Shown: positions 50,640 to 59,902 of the stretch, piece by piece | How positions within the stretch are numbered: position 1 is the first letter of the stretch | How the letters are laid out: each line of letters starts with the position of its first letter | Origin: Alsobacter sp045348435 | GTDB lineage: Bacteria; Pseudomonadota; Alphaproteobacteria; Rhizobiales; Beijerinckiaceae | NCBI RefSeq assembly: GCF_045348435.1 | Contig: NZ_CP157484.1 | Span: 1,736,001 to 1,800,000, forward strand | Length of the DNA: 64,000 nt | Direction: 5' to 3' | Notes under the pieces: generated by a model | Database searches by the model: none | Told to the model about the DNA's origin: nothing | What the model saw: only the letters and a program-made list of their open reading frames with translations | Made by a program: the position numbers and the translations under genes

Positions 50640-51682
50640 GCGGTCGCTCCTTTGCGTCGCAGGCGGCCTTGGCCGCCGCTACTGCGAAACAGCGAACGGA
50701 GCCCTCCGACGATGCCCCGGCGCAGGAAGAGCGCGGTCAGCATCAGGATGAAACCGAGCACGATCAGGTTGGCGCCCGGGACCGATCCGCCGAGTTCGGC
50801 GCGCAGCCAGCTTTCCAGCGGCACGATCAGCAGCGCGCCCAGCATGGGACCGTAGATCGTGCCGATGCCGCCGATGAGCGCGATCAGCGCCATCTTCACG
50901 CCGACGTCGAAGAGCGAGAAGAGGGTGGGCGGATCGGCGACGCGCACATACATCATGTAGAGCACGCCGCCCATGCCGGTCAGCGCCGCGCTGATCGCCA
51001 TGCCGGCGAGCTTGGTGCGCAGCACGTCGATGCCGGCGGCGGCCGCCGCATCTTCGTTGTCGCGAACGGCCTGCAGAGAGTAGCCGAGCCGGCTGCGGGT
51101 GACAGCCGCCATCACGACGAGGCACAGCGCCAGGAAGCCCAGCATGAGCAGGGCGTAGCTCAGCCGATCCCGGAAGATCATGTTCTGCAGTCCCGCCCGG
51201 AACGGGATCGACATCCCGCGCGAACCGCCGGTGAAGCGGTCGAAGTAGAGGGCCAGCGACAGCAGCACTTCCGTCATCGCCATCGTGGCGATGGCGAAGA
51301 ACGGTCCGCGCAGGCGAAACACCGGCCAGGAGATCAGCGCGCTCAGCCCGGCCGACAGCAACGCAGCAGGCAAAAGCGCCAGCCAGGGCGACACCTGCAG
51401 GCCGATGTAGAGGTTTCCGACGGTGAACGCCCCGATGGCGAAGAACACGCTGTGGCCGAGGGAGAACTGGCCCCCGAGCCCGCCAATGATGTTCCACGCC
51501 GTCGCCAGCCCGGCGAACAGGAACGCGCTCGCCAGGATGTTGAGCGTGAAGCTGTCGCCAGACAGCACGGCGACGAGCGCTCCAAGCGCCGCCACCACGG
51601 CGAGCGTGACCGGCAGCTCGTGCCACAGCGTCTTGACGCCGCCTGTAGTGCGCCATGCGAGGCGCTGCTCACGATTGCTCAC
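50636..51682 (-). CDS. livM: Branched-chain-type ABC permease LivM
   Basis: A 348-residue permease with about nine to ten membrane helices. Family blocks are AGLATAWNIIGGLGGQFSLG near the N-terminus, AVRDNEDAAAAAGIDVLRTK and ALIGGIGTIYGPMLGALLIV. The GTG at 51682 is taken because it removes an unrelated leader; its start overlaps the end of livH by 14 bp. The C-terminus is basic. Confidence 0.92.
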   Translation of the reverse strand: MSNREQRLAWRTTGGVKTLWHELPVTLAVVAALGALVAVLSGDSFTLNILASAFLFAGLATAWNIIGGLGGQFSLGHSVFFAIGAFTVGNLYIGLQVSPWLALLPAALLSAGLSALISWPVFRLRGPFFAIATMAMTEVLLSLALYFDRFTGGSRGMSIPFRAGLQNMIFRDRLSYALLMLGFLALCLVVMAAVTRSRLGYSLQAVRDNEDAAAAAGIDVLRTKLAGMAISAALTGMGGVLYMMYVRVADPPTLFSLFDVGVKMALIALIGGIGTIYGPMLGALLIVPLESWLRAELGGSVPGANLIVLGFILMLTALFLRRGIVGGLRSLFRSSGGQGRLRRKGATA

Positions 51683-52559
51683 GGAGCCCCACTTCCTCTG
51701 CGCCAGCGATGCCGAAAAGCCCGGCGGGGCGGATGAGCAGAACGGCGATGAAGACCAGGAACAGAACCGCATGCTTCAGGGCCGGATCGAGGTAGAAGCC
51801 GGCGAAGGCTTCCGTCAGGCCCACGACGAAGCCGCCCACATAGGCCCCGGCGACGCTGCCCAAACCGCCAAGCACCACCACGGCGAAGGCCGGCATGATG
51901 AAGTTCATGCCGATCTGCGGCGACATGGAATAAAGCGGCGCAAGCAGGCAGCCGGCGAGGCCCGCCAGAGCGGCTCCGACGCCGAAGCTCACCATGTACA
52001 TGCGTTCGACATTGATGCCCATCAGGCGGGCGGCCTTCCGATCCTGCGCTACGGCCCGGATGGCCTTGCCCGGGAGGGTGGCGCGCAGCCACCAGCCAAG
52101 AGCGCCCGCCACCACGGTGGCGGCGACCAGCACGAGGATGCGGGCCAGCGGCACCTGCACGGGGCCGAGCGAGACTGACGACTGCGCCACTGCTGAGTTG
52201 ACGCTAAAGCTCACGCCCCGCGTCAGCGCCAGCACGACGTTCTCCAGCACCATCAGCAGCCCGAAGGTCGCGAAGACCTGCATCATCGGCTCGCCCTGCA
52301 GGGGCCGCAGCAGCACCCAGTAGACGAGGCAGCCCAGCGCGAACAGCGCCGGCGCGACCACCACGGGCGCGATATAGGGATCGAACCCTATCGCCACCTG
52401 GGCCGCGAAGGCGCCGTACATGCCCAGCATCACGAACTCGCCCTGGGCGAAGTTGACGATGCGGATCACGCCGAAGATGAGGTTCAGGCCGACGCTGACG
52501 AGGCTGTAAATGCCGCCCAGCAGGAGCCCGATCGCCATGATGTTCAGAAATTCGGCCAC
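51669..52559 (-). CDS. livH: Branched-chain-type ABC permease LivH
   Basis: A 296-residue permease with about eight helices. It starts FLNIMAIGLLLGGIYSLVSV, then VNFAQGEFVMLGMYGAF and ends with AFAVVVLGGLGSVAGAYVGG and FVVGLTEAF, the LivH hallmark. The GTG at 52559 has GGAGAG in front. It forms the channel with LivM. Confidence 0.93.
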   Translation of the reverse strand: MAEFLNIMAIGLLLGGIYSLVSVGLNLIFGVIRIVNFAQGEFVMLGMYGAFAAQVAIGFDPYIAPVVVAPALFALGCLVYWVLLRPLQGEPMMQVFATFGLLMVLENVVLALTRGVSFSVNSAVAQSSVSLGPVQVPLARILVLVAATVVAGALGWWLRATLPGKAIRAVAQDRKAARLMGINVERMYMVSFGVGAALAGLAGCLLAPLYSMSPQIGMNFIMPAFAVVVLGGLGSVAGAYVGGFVVGLTEAFAGFYLDPALKHAVLFLVFIAVLLIRPAGLFGIAGAEEVGLREQS

Positions 52560-52618
52560 CAGAGGCTCTCCGGTTCAAGTCTTGAGGCGGGGACGCCGAA
52601 ACGCTCCCGCCGACAGCG

Positions 52619-53845
52619 TCAGGCGCGAGGAACGTTGATGACCGAAACGCCCTCGGACGCCGCCTCGGCGGGATAGACCGCCCGCACGGCGCCTCCCTGC
52701 CACTGCGCCACGACCGGCAGGGCCCGGGTGTTCTGCATCTTGTCGTCGAACTTCACCCCGTAGCCGGTCTCATAGGTCCCGAGCGGCTTGTCCATGGCGG
52801 CGGCGGCCTTGATCACCTTCTCGTAGTCCACGGAGCCGGCGGCCTTGATCGCCTCGAACAGGATTTTCATGCCCACGAAGGCGTTCATGCCCTGCGGAGC
52901 GACCGGATCGCGGCCGAGCTTCTCGCGATAGAGCTTCAGGAACGCGCCCGCGCCGGGGCCGTATTTCTCGCTCACATCCGGGCGCGGATAGGACACGAGC
53001 AGGATGCCTTCGAGGAAGTCCTTGCCGATCGCCTCAAGCGTTTCCTTGGTGTCGCCGACGCCGCACGACATCATGGCCGCGGGCTTGAAGCCCTGGTCGC
53101 GGGCGGCCCGCAGCAGCAGGTTCGTGTCCACCACATAGGCCGTGCTGATCCAGACGTCCGGCGCGAAGTTCTTGGCGCGCAGGATCGAGTCGGTGACGTC
53201 GATCGCCTTGGCGCTGTGCGAGCCGATGCCGACCGTGACGCCGGCCGCCTTGAACAGCCGCTGCTGCTCCAGCGCGATCGAGGTGCCGTAGGCCGAGTCC
53301 TCGTGCTCGATCCAGACCTTCAGGTCCTTGGGCTGCTTGTTGAGCTTTGCGCCCACGACCTTGATGGCGCCTTCCACGGCCCGGGACGCGAACTCGTTGC
53401 TGCTCGGGCCCGTGCGCACGAAATTGGGGAGCCCCCGGTCGGTGAGGTCGCGCGCCAGCGCGTTGGTCTCCCAATAGAGCTTGTTGTAGTTCAGCGCGCT
53501 CTCGCTGGCGGCGTTGGAGATGGCGGTCACATAGGTGCCGGCCAGGATGTCGACCTTGTCGCGCCCGACGAGCTGCTCCACCGCGCCGATGCCCTCCTGC
53601 GCCGAGGTGGCGTTGCCGCGCACGATCTGGACCTGTCGGCCGAGGAGGCCGCCCTGGCCGTTGACCCACTCGGCTGCGAGTTCGTAGCAGCGGGTGACCT
53701 CGTCGCCATACTGGGCCATCGCGCCCGAATAGGGGTTCACGGCCCCGATCTTGATTGGCGCGCCCTGCGCGAAGCTGGCGCGTGAACCGGCCGCGAAGGC
53801 CGCCCCGGCCGCCAAGACCCCGAATTGCCGTCTGGTGATGGTCAT
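52619..53845 (-). CDS. Liv-type ABC substrate-binding protein
   Basis: A 408-residue periplasmic binding protein. A Tat-like signal (MTITRRQFGVLAAGAAFAAG) precedes the type I fold: IKIGAVNPYSGAMAQYGDEV, YELAAEWVNGQGGLLGRQVQ and DILAGTYVTAISNAASESAL. A GGGAGGA site stands before the ATG. The ligand is not readable from sequence; the context (HyuAB, CaiB, AtuA) suggests a carboxylate or cyclic amide rather than branched-chain amino acids. Confidence 0.93.
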   Translation of the reverse strand: MTITRRQFGVLAAGAAFAAGSRASFAQGAPIKIGAVNPYSGAMAQYGDEVTRCYELAAEWVNGQGGLLGRQVQIVRGNATSAQEGIGAVEQLVGRDKVDILAGTYVTAISNAASESALNYNKLYWETNALARDLTDRGLPNFVRTGPSSNEFASRAVEGAIKVVGAKLNKQPKDLKVWIEHEDSAYGTSIALEQQRLFKAAGVTVGIGSHSAKAIDVTDSILRAKNFAPDVWISTAYVVDTNLLLRAARDQGFKPAAMMSCGVGDTKETLEAIGKDFLEGILLVSYPRPDVSEKYGPGAGAFLKLYREKLGRDPVAPQGMNAFVGMKILFEAIKAAGSVDYEKVIKAAAAMDKPLGTYETGYGVKFDDKMQNTRALPVVAQWQGGAVRAVYPAEAASEGVSVINVPRA

Positions 53846-53884
53846 TTCGTCCTCCCGCTGTGTTTTCTTGTTTGCGCGTCGTTT

Positions 53885-55654
53885 CTAGCCAGCGCGGCGC
53901 TGTTTTGGCCGCATCCCGCTCCGCTTCGCCCGGCTGCGTTCCGCGTCGAGCGCGTAGACAGGGCGATCGCCGATCATCCGCCTGGAGCCGACCACCGCCC
54001 CGTAGACGGACTCCGCCGCCTCGGCGTCGATGAACCCGCCGTTCAGGTCCGCCTCAACCGCCGCAAGGTCGCGATCGAGCGGATTTCCGAAGCCGCCGCC
54101 GCCCGGCGAACCGAGATGGAAGCTGTCGCCGGCCGCGAAGGGGATCTTCTCGGCCTTGCTGCGCATGGGCGGGATCCAGGTCTTCCCGCCCGTCCGGAGT
54201 TCAACGCTGTTGGGGGCGGCCGGCGAGCCGCCCTGCACGCCGAAGGGCGCATGGTCGACGCGGTCGCCGAGAATGGACACCACCGCGTCCGAGAGGGTCT
54301 CGATCTCGTAATGCGACCCGCAGCCGCCGCGGTGCATGCCGGCGCCGCCGGAGCCCTCGCGCACGCCATAGCTGCGGAAGCGCACGGGGTAGCGATGCTC
54401 GGACATCTCCACCGACATGAATTTGGCCATGGAGCCCGGCGGCGTGCCGTTCAGCAGCCCGTCAGACGCCTGGCAGGCCCCATAGCCGCCCGGGTAGGGA
54501 TAGACCGCGACGAAATACTTGCCCGTCGCCGGATGCCTGCCCGACACGGTGGCCACGCCGGTGGTGCCGAACGGCGCGGCGGGCGTGTGCTCCGGAATGG
54601 CCTGCGCGAGCGCCCCGAACACCACGTCGACGATGCGCTGCGTGACGTCGGTGGTTCCGCCCACAGCCGAAGGGTACTCGGCAGCCAGGATGCTCGGCTT
54701 CGGGATCACGAACCGCGCCGGCCGGAATGCGCCGCCGCTCACCGGGGCCTCGGGGAAGATGTGCTTCAGCGCCACGAGGCAGAGCGAGCGCGTGGTCGCG
54801 TCCGAGATGTTCATCGGCCCGACGGCCTTGGCCGAGGTGCCGGTGAAGTCGAATGTCAGGTCCGACCCCGACACCGTGACGGCGAGCGCCACCGTGAGCG
54901 GCTCGTCGACGACGCCGTCATTGTCGAAATAGTCCGTGATCCGGTAGGTCCCGTCGGGGATCTCGGCGATGTAGGAGCGCATCTCGCCTTCCGAGCGGCG
55001 CATCATCTCGTCCATGCAGGACTTGAGAACGTCGGCCCCATAGCGGCCCACCAGCGCGTCGAGGCCACGGCGGCCGAGGCTGAAGACGTTGGTCATGGCC
55101 TCGAGATCGCCCAGCAGCTGCTGCGGCAGCCGCACATTGGCGGTGATCATCGCCACCACGGCCTCGTTGCGCCGGCCCTCCTCGAAGAGGCGCAGCGGCG
55201 GGATGATGATGCCTTCCTGGTGGATCTCGCGCGCCGTCGGCGCCCAGCCGCCCGGCACGCTGCCGCCCATGTCCATCCAGTGGCCGGTGTTGGCGAAGAG
55301 CGCGAACAGCTTGCCATCAACGAAATGCGGCGACACGAGCACGACGTCGTTGAGATGCGTGCCGCTCAGATAGGGGTCGTTGGTGATCCAGACGTCCCCC
55401 GGCCTGAAGCCGCCGGCCGCCTCCGCGATCGGGATCAGCCGCTGCACGGTGAACTGCATGTTGGCGAGGAACATCGGCAGCCCGTAGCCGCCCTGCGCGA
55501 TGGTCTCGCCTGTGGTCGGCTCGTAGAGGCCGTGCGCGCAGTCGTTGGTTTCCGAGATGATGGGCGAGAGCGCCGCCCGGATGAGATGCAGGTCCATCTC
55601 GTCCGCGATCTGCTCCAGGGCGCCGCGAACCACGGCGAGCGTCACCGGATCCAT
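53885..55654 (-). CDS. hyuB: Hydantoinase B/5-oxoprolinase family subunit
   Basis: A 589-residue subunit. It starts DPVTLAVVRGALEQIADEMD, then RAALSPIISETNDCAHGLYE, WITNDPYLSGTHLNDVVLVS, and later AEYPSAVGGTTDVTQRIVDV and GGGGFGNPLDRDL. With HyuA it would form an ATP-dependent enzyme that opens a lactam ring or carboxylates a ketone. The true substrate is unknown: the HyuA/HyuB superfamily includes N-methylhydantoinase, 5-oxoprolinase and acetone carboxylase. It begins 1 bp after the hyuA stop. Confidence 0.92.
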   Translation of the reverse strand: MDPVTLAVVRGALEQIADEMDLHLIRAALSPIISETNDCAHGLYEPTTGETIAQGGYGLPMFLANMQFTVQRLIPIAEAAGGFRPGDVWITNDPYLSGTHLNDVVLVSPHFVDGKLFALFANTGHWMDMGGSVPGGWAPTAREIHQEGIIIPPLRLFEEGRRNEAVVAMITANVRLPQQLLGDLEAMTNVFSLGRRGLDALVGRYGADVLKSCMDEMMRRSEGEMRSYIAEIPDGTYRITDYFDNDGVVDEPLTVALAVTVSGSDLTFDFTGTSAKAVGPMNISDATTRSLCLVALKHIFPEAPVSGGAFRPARFVIPKPSILAAEYPSAVGGTTDVTQRIVDVVFGALAQAIPEHTPAAPFGTTGVATVSGRHPATGKYFVAVYPYPGGYGACQASDGLLNGTPPGSMAKFMSVEMSEHRYPVRFRSYGVREGSGGAGMHRGGCGSHYEIETLSDAVVSILGDRVDHAPFGVQGGSPAAPNSVELRTGGKTWIPPMRSKAEKIPFAAGDSFHLGSPGGGGFGNPLDRDLAAVEADLNGGFIDAEAAESVYGAVVGSRRMIGDRPVYALDAERSRAKRSGMRPKQRRAG

Positions 55655-55655
55655 G

Positions 55656-57674
55656 TCAGGCCACCTCGATCAGGATGTTGCCGAAGGCGTCGACCCTGGC
55701 GTGCATGCCGGGCTCGACCACGCTGGTGGTGTCCGCCTGCTCGATGATGGCGGGGCCGTCGAAGACCATGCCGGGCGACAAGGCCGTCCGGTCATAGATC
55801 GGCGTGCGCTTCCAGCCGCCGAAATACACGTCGCGGTGGTCGCGCACCGGGGCGGCGCGATGCTCCAGCCGGCCGGGCGCGCTCGCCGGCTTGGCCCGCA
55901 CGCCCTGGACGGCCGTTTTCAGGCCGACCAGCACGACCGGGATGTCGCCCAGGACGTTGCCGTATTCCAGCCGGTAGACCTCCTCGAAGGCCTGCTCCAT
56001 GCGGGCGTGGTCCCAGGACGGCTCCACGGCGGCGCGCAGCGTATGGATCTGGCCGAGATAGGACATCTCGGCCGCATGCGAGACCGCCACGGTGTCGAGC
56101 GGCGTGCCGCTGGCGGCCAGGCGCTCCTCGCCCTCGCGGCGCTGGCGGGTGAGCACCTCGCTCACGAATGTCGGCGGGACCTCGGCCAGCGGCGTCTCCA
56201 CCGTCTGGGAGAGGTCGTAGCGCAGGTCCGCGACCGCGCAGCCCAGCGCGCAGAGCACGCCCGGATGCGGCGGCAGCAGCATGGTGCGGATGCCGACCTC
56301 GCGCATGATCGCCGCGCCGTGCAACGGCCCCGCGCCGCCGAACGCCACGAGCGCAAAGTCGCGCGGATCGTGCCCCTGCTCGACGCTCAGGAGGCGGGTG
56401 CGGCGCGCCATCACGTGATCCACGATGGTCAGGATCGCCTCCGCGGTCTGCTCGACGCCGAGGCCCAGCGGCTCGCCGAGCTTCGCCATCGCGGCGCGAG
56501 CGCCCTCGACGTCGAGGCGGGTGAGATGCTTCATGCCGATCGGATGCGCGGCGTTGATGCGCCCCAGCACCGCGTTCGCGTCCGTGACGGTGGGCTCCAC
56601 GCCGCCGCGGCCGAAGCACACCGGTCCCGGCACGGCGCCGGCGCTGCGCGGCCCGACCTGCAAGGTGCCGCCGCGATCCAGAAACGCGATGCTGCCGCCG
56701 CCGGCGCCGATCGTGTGCACGTCGATCATGGGCAACCGCAGCGGCACGCGAAAGTCGAGCTCGGTGGTTTCGGCGATCCGCGGCGCGCCGTTCACCACCA
56801 CGGCGACGTCGTAGCTGGTGCCGCCCATGTCGCCCGTGATCACGTGCGTGAAGCCCGCCTCGGCGGCGAGCCGCGCCGCCGCCATCACGCCGGCCGCCGG
56901 CCCGGAGCGCACGATGTTGGCCGCCCGCTGTGACAGCTGCGACAGCGGGATGAGCCCGCCATTGGACTGCATCACCAGCGTCTGGCGTCCGAATCCCAGT
57001 TCGCCGAGCTTGTCGGTGAGATTGCGGGCGTAGCGCGACACGAGCGGCTGCAGATAGGCCTGCACGGTCGCCGTGCTGGTGCGCTCGAACTCGTAATACT
57101 CGCGCACCACGTCGCTGGAGATCACGACCTCCCAGCCCGGGTTGGCGGCCTGCACGATCTCCCTGGCGCGGCGCTCATGGGCCGGGTTGGCGTAGGCGTG
57201 CAGAAACGAAATCACCACGGCGTCCACCGGCTCGCGGGCCAGCGCAGCCGCCAATCGCTCCAGCCCCGCCTCGTCCAGTGGCGTCAGCACCTCGCCGCGA
57301 TGGTCGAGGCGCTCCTCGACCTCCCAGCGCATCTCGCGCGGGATCAGCGGCTGCTGCACGCCCGTGAGGCCATACATGCGTTGCCGGTCGCGGCGGCCCA
57401 GCTCCAGGATGTCGCGGAAGCCCTGCGTGGTGATCAGCGCGCATCGGGCGCCGCGGCGCTCGATCACCGCGTTGGTCGCGATGGTGGTGCCGTGCAGGAT
57501 CACGTCCAGCGACGCCGGCGCCGCGCCGACCGCCTTCAGGGCGTCGATCAGCCCGCGGCTGGGGTCGTCCGGCGTCGACGGCACCTTCAGCACTGCATCC
57601 ACGCTCAGGCCGTCGGCCGAGTAGAACAAGTCGGTGAACGTGCCGCCCACGTCGATGCCAACGATTCCGCCCAT
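55656..57674 (-). CDS. hyuA: Hydantoinase A/5-oxoprolinase family subunit
   Basis: A 672-residue ATP-binding subunit of the ASKHA-like fold. It starts IVGIDVGGTFTDLFYSADGL, with DVILHGTTIATNAVIERRGA, then VITGDMGGTSYDVAVVVNG and TIGAGGGSIAFLDRGGTLQV, followed by GPRSAGAVPGPVCFGRGG. These are the phosphate-binding and family-signature blocks. It is followed by hyuB and preceded by the CaiB-type gene. Confidence 0.93.
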   Translation of the reverse strand: MGGIVGIDVGGTFTDLFYSADGLSVDAVLKVPSTPDDPSRGLIDALKAVGAAPASLDVILHGTTIATNAVIERRGARCALITTQGFRDILELGRRDRQRMYGLTGVQQPLIPREMRWEVEERLDHRGEVLTPLDEAGLERLAAALAREPVDAVVISFLHAYANPAHERRAREIVQAANPGWEVVISSDVVREYYEFERTSTATVQAYLQPLVSRYARNLTDKLGELGFGRQTLVMQSNGGLIPLSQLSQRAANIVRSGPAAGVMAAARLAAEAGFTHVITGDMGGTSYDVAVVVNGAPRIAETTELDFRVPLRLPMIDVHTIGAGGGSIAFLDRGGTLQVGPRSAGAVPGPVCFGRGGVEPTVTDANAVLGRINAAHPIGMKHLTRLDVEGARAAMAKLGEPLGLGVEQTAEAILTIVDHVMARRTRLLSVEQGHDPRDFALVAFGGAGPLHGAAIMREVGIRTMLLPPHPGVLCALGCAVADLRYDLSQTVETPLAEVPPTFVSEVLTRQRREGEERLAASGTPLDTVAVSHAAEMSYLGQIHTLRAAVEPSWDHARMEQAFEEVYRLEYGNVLGDIPVVLVGLKTAVQGVRAKPASAPGRLEHRAAPVRDHRDVYFGGWKRTPIYDRTALSPGMVFDGPAIIEQADTTSVVEPGMHARVDAFGNILIEVA

Positions 57675-57689
57675 GGCGCGTCCCGCTCT

Positions 57690-58943
57690 CTAAGCTTGCG
57701 TGCGCGACAGGCGCGGCAGCGCCTGTGCGATCGTGGCGTCGTCCCAGCCGAGCCGCTCGCGCAGCACGGCGGCGGTGTCGGCGCCGAGGAGGTGGCTGGG
57801 CTCCAGCGTGCGGAGCGGCGCGCCCGCGTAGCGCAGCGGCGAGTGCTGCACGACGATGCGGCCGAGCTCCGGGTGGTCCTGCCATTGCAGCGAGCCGCGC
57901 GCGTGCATGTTGGGGTCGTTCACGACCTCCTCGAGGTCGCGCACCGGCGCGCACGGCACCTTGTTGGCCATCAGCGCCTGGAAAGCCTCTTCCTTGGTCC
58001 GCTGGCTCGTCCAGGCGGTCACCAGCGCATCAACGGCGTCCATGGCGGCGACGCGCAGCTTCAGGCTGGCGAAGCGCGGCTCCTCGGCCAGCTCCGGCCG
58101 GCCCATGGTCCGCACCAGCGAGGCCCAGTGCGCGTCGCCGACGCAGATGATTGCGATCCAGCCGTCGCTGGTCGGGTAGACGTTGTAGGGGGCCTCGGCG
58201 AGGCCGCCATGGCGGTTGCCGGTGCGCGGCGGCGGCGGGTTCTCGGCGCTGCGCTGGCCCCAGAACATGCCGAGGCTGGAGCTCAGCGATGGGTACACGG
58301 CGTCCTGCATGGCGACTTCGAGCTTGCGCGCCACGCCGGTGCGCTCGCGCTCGAACAGGGCCGTCGCGATGGCGCCATAGAGATGCACTCCCGCGAAGAA
58401 ATCGCACAGCGCAGGGCCAGCCTTGACGGGCGGGCGATCCGGGTAGCCGGTCGTGCTCATCACGCCCGCCATGGCCTGGACCGTGAGGTCCATGGCTGGG
58501 TAGTTGCGGTAGGGCCCATCGCTGCCGAAGCCCGAGCTGGAGGCGTAGATCAGGCGCGGGTTGAGCGCCTGAAGCACGTCCGCGCCGAGGCCGAGGCGCT
58601 CCATCGCGCCCGGCGCGAAGTTCTCCACCAGGACGTCGGCGTCGCGGACCAGGTCGCGCAGCGCCGCCTTGCCTTCCTCGGCCTTCAGGTCGAGGACCAC
58701 GCATTGCTTGCAGGCGTTGAGCATCGCGAAGGGCAGGGCGGCTCCGCCCACCACGCCCCGGCGGCGCAGCGGCTCGCCGCCCGGCGGCTCGATCTTGATC
58801 ACGGTGGCGCCCGCGGCCGCCATCAGGAACGTCGCGTAGGGGCCGTTGTAGATCTGGCTGAGGTCGATCACGACTACGCCGTCGAGCGGCTGGCGCGCGC
58901 TGTCCGGCGTCTGCGGCGCGGTGGTCCGGTCGGCGAGGCTCAC
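57690..58943 (-). CDS. CaiB/BaiF family CoA-transferase
   Basis: A 417-residue family III CoA-transferase. It starts DGVVVIDLSQIYNGPYATFL, with ATVIKIEPPGGEPLRR, LDLKAEEGKAALRDLVRDAD, VLVENFAPGAMERLGL and KAGPALCDFFAGVHLYGAIA. The catalytic aspartate is expected in the VENFAPG-following region (DVLQALNPRL). It moves CoA from succinyl- or acetyl-CoA to a carboxylic acid to start its breakdown. The GTG at 58943 overlaps the upstream stop (GTGA), so it is coupled to the DUF7065-like gene. Confidence 0.92.
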   Translation of the reverse strand: MSLADRTTAPQTPDSARQPLDGVVVIDLSQIYNGPYATFLMAAAGATVIKIEPPGGEPLRRRGVVGGAALPFAMLNACKQCVVLDLKAEEGKAALRDLVRDADVLVENFAPGAMERLGLGADVLQALNPRLIYASSSGFGSDGPYRNYPAMDLTVQAMAGVMSTTGYPDRPPVKAGPALCDFFAGVHLYGAIATALFERERTGVARKLEVAMQDAVYPSLSSSLGMFWGQRSAENPPPPRTGNRHGGLAEAPYNVYPTSDGWIAIICVGDAHWASLVRTMGRPELAEEPRFASLKLRVAAMDAVDALVTAWTSQRTKEEAFQALMANKVPCAPVRDLEEVVNDPNMHARGSLQWQDHPELGRIVVQHSPLRYAGAPLRTLEPSHLLGADTAAVLRERLGWDDATIAQALPRLSRTQA

Positions 58944-59902
58944 GAGGCGCGTCCCTCCCTGGCGTCGCGGCGGAAGGCCGACCAGCGATGGACGGGCCAC
59001 ATGTCCTGGTCCTCTCCGTGGCCCGTCTTGCCGTTGATCGTCCACTCGATCAGGCCGTTGCTGTCGATAAAGCTGTGGCGGTTGATGATGATGCCGCTGA
59101 GCCGGCGACCTGTCGCCTGGAGGTCGCGCCCGAACTCGTCCTTGGCCTCGATGGCGATTTTTTCGACGACGCCGGTCTGCGGATCGCGCTCGACGACGCG
59201 GCGGCCTGACACGAGGTCGCCGATCTTGCCGTCCTTGATCATGAAGCCGTAGGCGATCGGATCCGACTCGTCGTTCCACTTGGTGACCGCCAGGAAGGCG
59301 TCGTCCGGCGAGGCGATTCCGGTCACATAGGCGCTCTTGCCCGGGCGATGTTCCGGCCGCGGGCCCCAGCTGCGGTCGCGGATGGCGTAGCAGTCGATCG
59401 GGATGCGTTCACCGTGCAGGACGATCTCGCCCGTCACGTGACCGAACTGGTCGAAGTGATTGAGATTTTTGAATGAAGAGTCGCCCTTGCGGAGCGGGCG
59501 CGCCGGCATCACGGCCTCAAAGGTGAGGTCGACGCGCAGCCGGTCCTCGTCCTCGAAGCCGATCGCATAGCGCTTCAGCGGCTCCAGAGCCTTGATCCTG
59601 ACGCCGGTTGGCAGGGTGATGTCGGTGAGATCCTGGTCCTTAGGCAGCCGCAAGGCCGTGTAGTTGGCGGAGTAGGGCACTTCCCACGGAACCACGGCCG
59701 TTTCGTCCCAGATCCAGCATCCGCCCGCGATCGTGCCGATGTTCGGGCGCGCCATGCTGTAGAGCCAGCCGCCAAGCTTGCGCTCCGGGTTGCAGAAGGC
59801 GAACCAGGCGGTCTCCGTTTCCCACCAGCGATCGCTCATCTGGTCGAAATGGAAGCTGTCGTCCCTCGCCGTGAACGGCGAGTCGAGGGCGGCGTCAGAC
59901 AT
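58940..59902 (-). CDS. DUF7065/lipocalin-like hypothetical protein
   Basis: A 320-residue cytosolic protein with no signal peptide. The pattern is PFTARDDSFHFDQMSDRWWE, then AWFAFCNPERKLGGWLYSMA, VTGEIVLHGERIPIDCYAIR and DRSWGPRPEHRP. This fits the DUF7064/7065 group, an AttH-like beta-barrel often next to APH-like kinases and acyl-CoA genes. The conserved RDRSWGPR suggests a binding or hydratase site. No reaction is established. It overlaps both neighbours. Confidence 0.75.
   Translation of the reverse strand: MSDAALDSPFTARDDSFHFDQMSDRWWETETAWFAFCNPERKLGGWLYSMARPNIGTIAGGCWIWDETAVVPWEVPYSANYTALRLPKDQDLTDITLPTGVRIKALEPLKRYAIGFEDEDRLRVDLTFEAVMPARPLRKGDSSFKNLNHFDQFGHVTGEIVLHGERIPIDCYAIRDRSWGPRPEHRPGKSAYVTGIASPDDAFLAVTKWNDESDPIAYGFMIKDGKIGDLVSGRRVVERDPQTGVVEKIAIEAKDEFGRDLQATGRRLSGIIINRHSFIDSNGLIEWTINGKTGHGEDQDMWPVHRWSAFRRDAREGRAS

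Noticed and set aside
53825..59252. Three very long plus-strand frames opposite HyuB, HyuA and CaiB
   Set aside because: Composition (H, R, G, A, V runs) is that of shadows, while the minus-strand proteins carry complete family signatures.
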